Assembly (NCBI GenBank): GCA_008477525.1
Contig: SPDT01000006.1
Location: 1,143,501-1,207,500, forward strand
Length of the DNA stretch: 64,000 nucleotides
Direction of reading: 5' to 3'
Source of the DNA: Hypomyces perniciosus
Lineage: Eukaryota; Ascomycota; Sordariomycetes; Hypocreales; Hypocreaceae
The notes under the pieces were generated by a model. That model was not told the DNA's origin and did no database searches. It saw only the letters and a list, made by a program, of their open reading frames with translations. This document shows, piece by piece, positions 50,922-61,200 of this stretch (positions are counted from its first letter, which is position 1; each line of letters begins with the position of its first letter). Position numbers and translations under genes: made by a program.

Positions 50922-52051
50922 TCTTGGTCAGTTCGACTGCTTGATGTGATGGTCTCTCTCTGGCAAACGGAGTTCGCCGGCACAGGTGTTAATGCAGCCC
51001 CCGGGGGGACATAGGGTGTGTTAACTGACAATTACCGACCAGACCTGAGACTCGAAGCAAAGAAGAATATAATCCAATAGGCGCTCTGGGGATCATCGGC
51101 ATTGAGTCATTGAGAGAGAGGTTTGTAAGAGGGTGCGAGTAGAAACGGACTTGAGAGGGAGTAGTGGCGCATTATCATTATCAGACTGTTGTCTTGGACA
51201 GCCTGCGAGCGAGCCAGCTGAGCGTCGATAGTGAAGCCAGTGAGCCTGGAGTTGGTAAGCCAGGGCCTGGTTGTAGCCCCTAGGAAGCCTTGCAGAGGCC
51301 ACTAAACTAGCAGCTATAGCGCAATTCACACGCCTCAAGCTGCTGCGCCTTCAACAGAGCGCCTGATGAGCGGGAGCCAACCAGTGCGCCTCGCGGTCCT
51401 ACATACTCCATACTCCATGCTTCATACATGCCACAGGGAGCAGGCAGATACGAATAGAATCCAGCAGGCGTCAAGCTTCGTGCCCGGTTGTTATTGGTCC
51501 TTAAAACAAGTTTCTCGGACAATGGGGAAGCTCAGGAATGGGATCAGAGCCATTAGCATGCCATTTCACAGAGTCCTACGGAGTACTAGTAGCTTACACG
51601 TCATGGGAGCCCTGAAGTACCGGTACATACCTGTGGTAATTAATTCGAGACGCCTCCATCAATCAGGCTTCCAGCTGAACATCGGTATCGGGCGTGGAGG
51701 AGTTGACATCTCGCTGGCTAATACTCCGTGGAGGGCTCGGAGTCCGATAATGCGGAGTCGAGGGATAGTACATGATGTGATACGGGCTGTTACCCCTGTT
51801 GTCAGGATGTCAAGTCTCATCCAGACGTCACAATAAGACTGATATTCATACGGTGTTTCTATTCATGCATAGCAACGAACATGCTCGTCATAAATAGTGA
51901 AGAGGTATAAAACGAAACGTCCCAATCACAAACGCCATCAACTCATCCCGAACCAGTTACGAAGTACATAGACGTGGGATGAGGTATAACATATATGACT
52001 TCACGCAGTATCCAAAAAGAAATCCACTTGGCTTCGGCTTATGTAGTTCCA
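50922..52051. other. 1.1-kb intergenic region
   Basis: No gene is supported. It includes the RBR gene promoter on the left and one TACGGAGTAC motif at 51577-51586. Confidence 0.55.
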
Positions 52052-53896
52052 TCAACTCGGCCACCAGCCCTCTCCTCGCTTCCGACTCTTGGGAAGGTAA
52101 AGGTATGAAACAAGAGACTGGTCGCCCTCATCGACAAACTTCTCCCGCTTCTCTTCCGGACCCCACGCCACCAGCATCTGTTGCTTACGCACAACTGCCG
52201 GCGCCTTGATGGCATCCCGCTGTCCAATCTGGCGCATATACAGCGCAGGGACAACCGTACATACATTCATAAGCTTCTGGTATAAATCCCCCTTGGTCGG
52301 CCTCGGGTCCAGCTTGGACATGTTGAATGCCTTCCTGTTCTGCAGGATGTTCTTACAATCCAATTTCTCGACGCTTTCTATAAACTCAGCGGAACGTGTA
52401 AGTCGGGAGCCCGGGCTCCAGGAAATGTACGGGTTGATGTCAAGATAAAAATGATGCGTCGACACTTGGAATTTCTCGTAGAGTGCCATGGCTGGTGTGA
52501 TGCAGTTCTCCTCCATATTCTGGCAGAACCACTGAAATCGGTCCTTTTTGCAGAATATCTTTAGGATTTCCGCGAGCTCCATGGTCAAGTCCCTGCTGTG
52601 CCTGTTTCGTACGCCTTTGAACTGCGGCGCACTGAGCAGAGCGTTGTAACCCTCGGCGGTCCATGATCGAACGGCAAAGAGATCTATCTAGTTGTTAGTG
52701 CCCGCTCAATAAAACCCTGAAATGCATGAACCCATCATCATACCTCTCTTGGGCTCGACTGCGGTCTGCATCTGTGTCTCTATGAAGCTAATCATCTCAG
52801 TGTAATTCTGCCCAGCCCCGTACATGATCTTCTGGAAGATGTTGTCGTGGAGGAATCGCATGATGATGGCAGCGATGATATCTTCATCTGTCTCCGGAAA
52901 CAAAGAGCCATGAACAAGGTCTGGGTATTTTTGTAGGGTTCTCCGGAATTTTGATACTTCTCCCGATTGCTTGCGAGCGTTGGTCGCAAGAGTCTCGACG
53001 CCAGCCTCATAGTCGTCCAGCCAAGGGTCCATGAACTTTTGAACCCAATCTTGGACTTGTTCAACAAGGTCGTCGTATTGCTACGTACAAGGTTTAGTCA
53101 GACCATGCAGAATATGGAGAGAAATCAGTTTGACGCTTACCCGACCAACCTCCTCTGCGGTAAGGTCCTTGCGATAAGGCTGGAGACTAAAGATGTGCGA
53201 CTGGGCATCATTCAGCTCCTCCCTCAGAAGGCAGTTTTCCTCCTTGATCGTCTTAATCTCCTGGCCAAGCATCTCGGCATCATTGGCAATCTGGTTCATA
53301 TCCGAGTTGAGCAGGTGCTTCATTTGTTCCACCTGCTCGATCGCCCGCGCTACTTCCCTCTCCGCCGTCTCCTTCTCCTCTGTGAGCTTTCTTATAGTAT
53401 CTTGAAGTCCCTGGACGTGTCTTCGCGCTCGCTCGTCGTCTCGCTGCTCAGCGCCGTCGGAGAGCCGCCGCCCCAGGGTGAAGCTCTCGCTCTCCATGCT
53501 AGGAAAGCTATCGACGGAGGTGTATAATGACCCAGGCATGTGCTGTAGTTCGAATTCATCGTCAGAGTGAGAAGAGTCGAGCATGGACGATGGCATGGTT
53601 GTGTATCTTCTGGTTGGCACGAGCTCAGGAGGGAGTGCCTCAGTCATTTCGTCCGATGTAAAGTCGAGGAGATCCTCTTCAGCTGAGACGGTAGACACAG
53701 GGAAATCTTTGGGCTCAGCGATATCGTCGCCATTGTTCTTGTCTTTGAACTTGTCCTTGAGCTGCTCTTCCTCCTCTCTGTCTGTCTCGGCAAATTTGGT
53801 GTTTTTTTTCTCCTTGCGAAGAACCGCATGACCGCCAGACGAGCGGCTGCGCATGTCTTCGAGGGGAATTGTCCCTTGTCCTTTATCGGGAGACAT
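52052..53896 (-). CDS. Coiled-coil protein of unknown function
   Basis: Three exons, 53141-53896, 52744-53080 and 52052-52683, with 60-bp introns, giving 574 residues. I do not recognise a named domain. The N-terminal 160 residues are polar and Ser/Asp/Glu-rich (MSPDKGQGTIPLEDMRSRSS). A coiled coil follows with heptad-like runs (LQDTIRKLTEEKETAEREVA, QIANDAEMLGQEIKTIKEEN). The C-terminal 320 residues look globular and helical: WVQKFMDPWLDDYEAG, DEDIIAAIIMRFLHDNIFQK, FYLDINPYISWSPGSRL and ALYMRQIGQRDAIKAPAVV. The second acceptor was set at GATAG so that the frame matches the long last exon. No signal peptide or membrane segment is seen. The frame is open 39 codons upstream without an ATG, which I treat as leader. 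It is probably a fungus-specific family. Confidence 0.82.
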
Positions 53897-55445
53897 GGTA
53901 GTTATCTTGCCAACAATGCAATAGATGGGAGGGATAGGGGAGTTTATCCTTTGAAATGCGACGATAACCAAAAAAAAAACCCAAAAAAAGAAAGAAAAAG
54001 AAGATAAAATCAAGAACGAGGTTGGACAAGGAGCTCAGAATATGATGCAGGTTCTGTCAAGAAGGCCGGAGCTGTGAGAGTTGGTGGCGTCCATCATGGC
54101 CACAGCCTGGGCTGAGATGAGGCAGCCTTTCTATCATGGGACCTGAAGGCGTCTGCGAAACACCTATGGATTGAATGGCCAAGTACTTAGAGGGCAGTGC
54201 TTGGTAACTTGGGCACTCATGCGCCTGGACATGTATGCACATAGAGTTGAGGGGCCAAAGTACCAGTACTCGGCACAGCAAAGTCAGTCAAGTCAGCCTC
54301 ACTCACTGTTACGGAGTACGGAGTGCGGATGTCTCTGGTTCGCGGGCCGCCCTCTATGGAGGATATGTACCTGTACTACGGAGTACTACTACTTGCAGCG
54401 GTGCAATCATGCTTGATGATGCCTACCTGTGCTCTTGTAATAGGCTTGTAAGGCTCTTCATTGATGTAGAAATCCACTGGCAGTAAGAAACATGATGCAA
54501 TATCTATCATTGAAGCTATTCAAGCAACATACGAAGTAGAGGCCCCCCGCATCGGAGCCCCTCTCTCGTGCTGTCTAGCGCAATACTTTGTAATGCACAC
54601 GCCTGTCCTGCAGCAGCCAATTGGCCACAGACAGCAACGATAGCGAATAGCGCCCCTCTCGTGAAACCAATGCGCTAACCGCCCGCTAGAGCCGCTGTAA
54701 ATTAGTGCTCCAAAAGCTCCACCAACTGCTTCCGAGAGCGCTTCTGAGGCGGCGCCATCCGCCAAAACCCCGCCATCGGCTTACACGACAGACTCCAGAC
54801 AGAAACATGTGTCTCCAATCCAGGACTCAGGACGAGGCAGACTTCAGCCTCGTTTTTGTTAGGCAGTTTTGGCTATAGTACGTATTTCACGGAGCAAAGG
54901 CAGTTCGATTTGTACTGCTACAATGTGCAATCATGATGCATTGCCAGGCATCAGCTCCACCAAGCTGAAGGTGCGGCTTCTGGCATTCAGAGCTCCTCTT
55001 GTTTGCGTCCATCAACGCATTCATCATATTTTTTTACCCATCTAGATCAACTGGGTCGTAAATCACCCAGGCAGATTCGGCGTCTCTTGCTTCGTGCTTG
55101 GTACACGGACATTCTTATAGCCTGTTCGCATCTGCTTCGCTATCGAGCCACGCCTTTCTGCCCAACAAGCAGCCTCGTTCAGCCAAACCCCTAGCTTCTC
55201 AACTCTATTCTTCTTCGTGACCTCATTTGGCGTCTGAGCTACTTCGTACATCTTGGTGTTTTATTTACGGAGTACTGTCTCTTACCTCTGTTGGCTCCTC
55301 CCAGTCACCCCTCCATCCTCCAGCTCCAGAGCTCAGGTGGGGTTGGGTATTCAAACCTGTTCCTAACCTCTTGCTCCTCCAAACCGACCTCATCTCCTCG
55401 ACACCTGTCCCCCTGTCTTGCTCTTGAATACCTGGCCCTCTCAAG
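53897..55445. promoter_or_regulatory. Divergent region, coiled-coil protein / Hsp70-like
   Basis: About 1.5 kb lie between two divergent start codons. Exact copies of the TACGGAGTAC/TACTTCGTAC motif lie at 54310, 54377, 55240 and 55266, the last two within 210 bp of the Hsp70-like start. C/T-rich leader sequence precedes the ATG at 55446. No gene was seen. Confidence 0.55.
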
Positions 55446-57455
55446 ATGGATTTCGAAAGGCTTTCGATTAGTGACCGCAAGATCATTGTCGGTATTGACT
55501 TTGGCACCACTTACTCAGGTGTGGCCTGGGCAGAAACTCAACGGCCAGATAGACGGACAGCCATTACGACATGGCCCATCAGCAGGACCAGCCGTGAAGG
55601 CGAGTCTTCTGATAAGGTCCCGACCAAACTGCGTTACGCCCAAGATGGTGTTCAATGGGGTTTCTCTATCCCCATTACCGCTCCTCAGGACGAAGTCATT
55701 GAGTGGTTCAAGCTGTAAGTCACTATCAGAATGCAATGACATCCTTCCATCTACCTATACTGAGACTCCATAACAGCGACCTGGATCCCTCATTGCAAAA
55801 TATTGGTCAAGCCGTCACTCAAGAGGGTGCCCGAGGCGGCAGAGATGCCGAAAAGCTCGTCACGGATTACCTCCACGCTCTAACCGAGCACCTCCTCTAC
55901 ACTCTCCGCGAGAAACTCGGCGAGAGTGTCGTCAAAAGCACATCCCTAGAATTCGTCGTCACCGTCCCAGCCATCTGGAGTGACCTAGCCAAGGACAAGA
56001 CCAAGAAGGCCTGCAAGCGGGCCGTAGAACTCTCGGCCTTTGCGGGTTCCTCCAAAACACCCATCCACCTCGTCTCGGAACCTGAAGCTGCCGCTATTTA
56101 CGCCCTTCATGGACTGGATCCTCATGGCCTGAAAGTCGGCGACACTATAGTCGTTGTCGATGCTGGTGGCGGCACTGTTGATCTCATATCTTACACCATC
56201 ACCGGCTTGAAACCAATTCTTCAAGTCCAAGAAGCGGCGCCAGGATCCGGTGCGCTTTGCGGATCTACATTCTTGAACATGCGGTTTTCCAAGTTCCTCA
56301 AGGCCAAGCTCGGAAAGGAGGACGGATTTGACGAAGAAGTCCAAGCAGAAGCCATGGAAGTCTTCGAGAAGAAGGTACCGTGACTCCCCCTATCTTCTCA
56401 TCATCACGAATCGCCCGAGATATCTATCATACTGACATCCCCCTAGGTCAAGCGCCAATTCACCCTCAACGCCCACCCAGACGAAACCTACACCATCCCC
56501 GTCGGTGGCCTCGCCAACAACAAAAGCCTCGGCATCACCCGCGGCCGCTACGCCCTCAAAGCCGCCGACCTAAAGACCATCTTCGAGCCTGTCGTCCTCG
56601 AGGTCATCAAACTAGTCAAGGACCAAATCACCGTCAGCAACGTGCCCATCCGCGCCGTGCTCCTCGTCGGCGGGTTCGGTGCGTCAAACTACCTCAAGGA
56701 GCGCCTGCGTAACGCCATCGACAAGTCCATCGAGATCATGCAGCCGCCCAATGCCTGGCAGGCTGTTGTCCAGGGCGCTGTCATGAAGGGGCTGGCGAAT
56801 AGTGCGCCTGATACGCTTACCATGGTGAAGGTGGATAATCGCAGGGCGAGGAAGCATTATGGCACCGAGTGGCGCACCAAGTTCGACGAAAAGGTTCATT
56901 CTCATATGGCTGATAAGAAGAGCTGGAGCGGTCTCGAAGGCTACTACAAAGTCAACGCCATGGAGTGGTTCATCAGAAAGGTAAAAACTCCCTCCCACTT
57001 CACCCAACAACCAACTCCCATGGCGTATTACAAAAATGCTGACTTCTTGCGCGCCCCAGGGTGATCAAGTCTCCGAGAACGAGCCATTCATTACATCCTT
57101 CGTCTGGACCGGCCTCGTCGCCCACGGTCGTATCCGCAGGATGCGCATGACCATCTACTGCGACCAAACCTCCGAGGACGCCCCCATAGAGAAAAACGAG
57201 AACGTCCAGATCCTAGCCAACGTCGAAGCCGATGTCAGCCACATCCCCGAGCATCTCCTAAACCACCGCCAGGGTAAGGACGGGCAGTGGTACTACGAGC
57301 TGAGCTGCAAGATTGAGGCTGTCTATCTATCGGCTTCGACGACGTACACTCTCCTGTACAACAGTATGTTTACACCTTGATTATTGACAGTGTGACTGTG
57401 CTAACAGGTGTATACAGATCAGCGATACGATACTGTTACTTGCGAATACGTTTGA
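55446..57455 (+). CDS. Hsp70-like ATPase (HSPA12-type)
   Basis: Five exons, 55446-55714, 55777-56374, 56447-56980, 57060-57363 and 57418-57455, giving 580 residues. The actin/Hsp70-type ATPase domain is complete: phosphate 1 IIVGIDFGTTYSGVAWA, phosphate 2 TIVVVDAGGGTVDLISYT and adenosine motif VLLVGGFGASNYLKERL. The connecting region EFVVTVPAIWSDLAKDKTKK is also present. The C-terminal part is shorter and unlike the canonical Hsp70 substrate-binding domain, and there is no EEVD tail. This matches the divergent HSPA12-like Hsp70s that are numerous in filamentous fungi. Chaperone activity is not established for them. The last exon is only 38 nt (ends TVTCEYV). No signal peptide is seen. Confidence 0.9.
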
Positions 57456-58279
57456 GGTGGAATGCTCTTCATTATTATATCAACCTCTCCTTTTCTTTGT
57501 TTACCCCTTTTTTTTTGGTTGTCTCGCCGGAGTTAAAGGTCGATCAGAATACCATCATCAGCGAAACTCTTTGTAAATAGATCAGATCAGATCTTGAATG
57601 AATCCAACGACAAAACATCAAACCCCCAACCCATCGAATCACCGGTGAAAACAAGGAAATGAAGTAGTAGTGGGAATCATAAGATATATTATATCAAATA
57701 CAGGGGAAATGTACATTGTGTGCCTCTCGCGAATATATGTCCTCCCCACAGGGAAAAAAGACAGTATAGTTATAGTAGTAGTTACATACATATATCATCA
57801 AAGGGAATCAATAAAACAGAGTGCGAAGCGAAGCAACACAAAAAATAAAAAAAATAGAAAAAAAGGGAGCGACACAAAAGGAGAAAGCGGCGGCCTCTGC
57901 GCATGGCCGGGTGGTATCCAGAACACCAGGCTGTAAACGACGACAAAGTAAACAGAAAACCCCAAGTATGGCCAGAAAGAGAAAAACATAGGAGGACAAA
58001 AAGAAACGAGAGAGGTATCGACACATCCCGAACCGTTTTCCGAGATCAAAACCCTGTACATCTGTATGTTCGTTCCATCGCCACCGCCCGCCATCGTATG
58101 TCGTTTTTTTTTTTTCAGGTCTCCGTTTCTCGACGGAGACATCCAGATATGCACATCCACAGCCCCCTATTCAACAGGCATAAGGAGACTGGTCATTAAC
58201 AGCCATTTTATCACCTTCGCCTCTTTGTATCCATCATGGTACTTTGCCAGAAGGAGCTTGAAGAGTAGAAAAACCGTCA
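57456..58279. other. Convergent intergenic region, Hsp70-like / DOCK
   Basis: This is A/T- and purine-rich DNA with 3' flanks of both genes. Overlapping frames at 57782-58199 are low complexity. No gene was seen. Confidence 0.55.
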
Positions 58280-61200
58280 CTACTCCTCATCCACACTGCC
58301 CATTATGTGGTCAACTTTGCTGTTTTTCATGCCAAGCTTAAGCAAGCTAAACCTCTTCCTCACATTCGCCATCTTCACCAAGCCTGATTCTTTGCCAAAT
58401 GTCTCTTTGTCTCTGAACACAAAGTCAAAGCTGTCCCTCTCAACAGAGCTGCGCCTCCTCTCACTTTGGGTGTCGTGACGGCTGCTTTCCATTGATCCGG
58501 ACCGAAAGAAGTTTTGCAGAGTAACATCTTTGCCGGGACTATTCGTATGGCCGTTGGTTGCTTCTGGGTTGCCATTGACTTGGTTGGCTGTCTCACTACC
58601 ATCCTCTCTCTTCCGACCACCCAAGAAGCTCAATCGCGCACCTCGCTGCCGGGGAGTAACTTGTCGAATGACAGTCGCCTCTTCGGCTTTCACACCGTTC
58701 AGAGGGACCGCGATGCTTGTCCATTGCGGATTCTTGTCGCTAAATGGTGTTGAACCTCTCCATGTTGGAGAAGGTGTCGCGATGGGCTCCCGGACAGGCT
58801 GCGGGGGAGCAAACAGAGCAATTTCAGGCGCAAAAGTGGCCTCAAAATCTAGTGCAGTGTCAGCTTTCTGTTACAATGTTATGGATCAGGTTTGGGGCTA
58901 CACTCACAGCCTTGGAGCTCCGCATGCCTACGAGAGACAGCCTCCTTTGAGCTCCGCGAGAAGAGGGCCAAACATCGCTTAATCATCATCGCATGGTCCA
59001 TAAGAGACATTTTGATGGCGGTATCCTGTGGGTCAAGTTCAGGCTCCTCTTCTTCCTCATCTTCACCGACGGGAGGCTCGGGAAGCAATTTCCTATAGTT
59101 GGCTACGCTGTTCTCAGACACTGCATTGACCGAAATGGCAATGGCATCCATAAGCTGCTGAGAGACATGCTCATCATCATCTGCCAGACGTCGTTCAAAC
59201 ACTGTCATCTCTTGCGTCTTGCGTACGATACGCTCCAGAGCGGTTTCGTGGGCACTGAGTCTGATCGCATACGTCTCGACAATCTCGCTCCGCCGCAGCA
59301 GAGTAGGGAAAGGCTCTGCAGTTGCAAAGACTAGCTTTTCAGCGTAATGCTCCTGTACCGATCCAGATGTATTTCTCTTGGTCGTAACAGAGAAAACCTG
59401 AGGGTGCGAAGATAGCAAGAAGTCTCGAATCACCTGCGGTACTCGAGCCCTCTGATACACTTGATGGGTAAGGTCTCGGTGAGGTGTGAGAGCAGAGATA
59501 ACCAAGAACTGGCCCTCCAGCTCATCCACATCACCACTGGTGATAATCTGGGCGGATGGGTATTGCTCTTGCATACGGTCTGTGAAGGCCGAGGCTCGCT
59601 CAGAAGGAGAGCCTTCGTAAACGAACTCCTTGTCTCGTATAGATGAGGGGAACCCCAATCCCTTATAGATTACCTTGAAGTATTTGGGGACTATCTTCTC
59701 GCTCTTGGAAATCTTCTCGTAGATACTTGCAATGGCGCGCTCTGTTCTAGCAAGCTTGGCGAAGTCGAAAATGTTGGTCTCATACTGAGCCTGGAGTTCC
59801 TTATAGGCAGTCAAAGCATTGCTCCACGATTCGCCGTCTTCAAAGTGTTTAATCATGTCGAAATAGATCCTCTCCTTGCGCTCGAATGGTGACTGCGCTG
59901 GGAACTCTGGTTCTCCTAATGCAGGAGTGTGTCCGATTGGGTCCCACTCGTAAAGGTCGGCATGAAGGCGTAGCGCTAGACCGGCCTCAGTATGATTCCT
60001 AGATTCGGCCTGAAGGTTGGCCAGCTGATGGACATAGCGGACAAATATTTCCTCCTTCTGCATGTCGCGCAGGAACTCCATTAGGCGAAGCCGGTTGATG
60101 ATGTTGGATGCTTCGCCACTACCATCTCCGCTATGAACCGCTACCAACAAGTCAAGGAACTCGTCAACTGTGCCAACAAGCTCTCGTAATGCAGTGTAGA
60201 GGGGTTCATCGTGAATCTCGGCGAGGGGGTGGAATCGTTCCAGAAGTTCGGCAACAAAGAGTTTTTGCAGAATGCTCTCAGTCAGAGGGTTAGATTTAAA
60301 GTAATGGTCCAGTGAGTCGATCATCTCCGTCTGAACCACGGAGAGGTCTTCGCTCAGTGTCCACTCGCTTACGATCATGGTCTGCAAAACCTCGACCGCC
60401 ATCCTCCTGAGACCTTCATGGACACTCAAGCAGAGTTCGACAATGGGTCCTACCAGGGTCGGAACGTACTGAACCTGATATCCACCAATCTTGCTTAGGC
60501 CATACCGCGTGCGTTCATCGAGGCTAGTCTCCCATCCAATAGCCTCCCATGTCCTACGTAGAAGCTCTGCTCCGTGTTCGCGTACATCACCAGCAATCTT
60601 CCAAACAGCTCTCCTCTTTTGTTCTGGGAAAGTTTCCAGGGCAAGCGAGGAGCTTCCGACCAATTTCAGCAGAGTAGTGAAAAATAGCTTCCACAGCTCA
60701 GTGTTGAACGTTTCTGCCTCATCGGGATCGGGGAGGAATGAGTCAAGCATAATGCTGGCCAGGTACTGTAGGATTCGCATAGTCGACTTATGATGGTAGA
60801 TGTGAACACTCAGCCAACCAGGGGGGAACGCCTCGCCAGTCAAGATGCTCATTTGTACCCGGAGCAAGTTCTCCAAGAGGGTTGTGAGGTCTTCCTCAGC
60901 GGCCAGTTCTAGTTGCATGCCTGAAGGCGAATTTGAAACAGCAGAAAGTACGGCCGAAAGCTCAGCCAGAGCTTCATCAAATGAGAATTCTTCCTCAGCA
61001 GTCTTTGTTGGGAATGGGTAAGATGAGGGAAACAGAAGTGAGAGCCGATTTGTGGGCTTCTGTGGAGAGGACAGAATTGCCAGGTATGAGTCGACAATGT
61101 TCGGGATATGGTCAGGTATTTCCGGGCCAAGATGGTCAATCTGACTGGCTAATACTGAGCAGCAAAGACGAATCTGGTCTCTCCACTGGTCATTGACTTC

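Noticed and set aside
53897..54013. N-terminal extension with a hydrophobic stretch on the coiled-coil protein
   Set aside because: The open frame upstream has no ATG (it begins at a TTG) and encodes Phe-rich sequence from T-rich leader DNA; the first ATG at 53896 is used.
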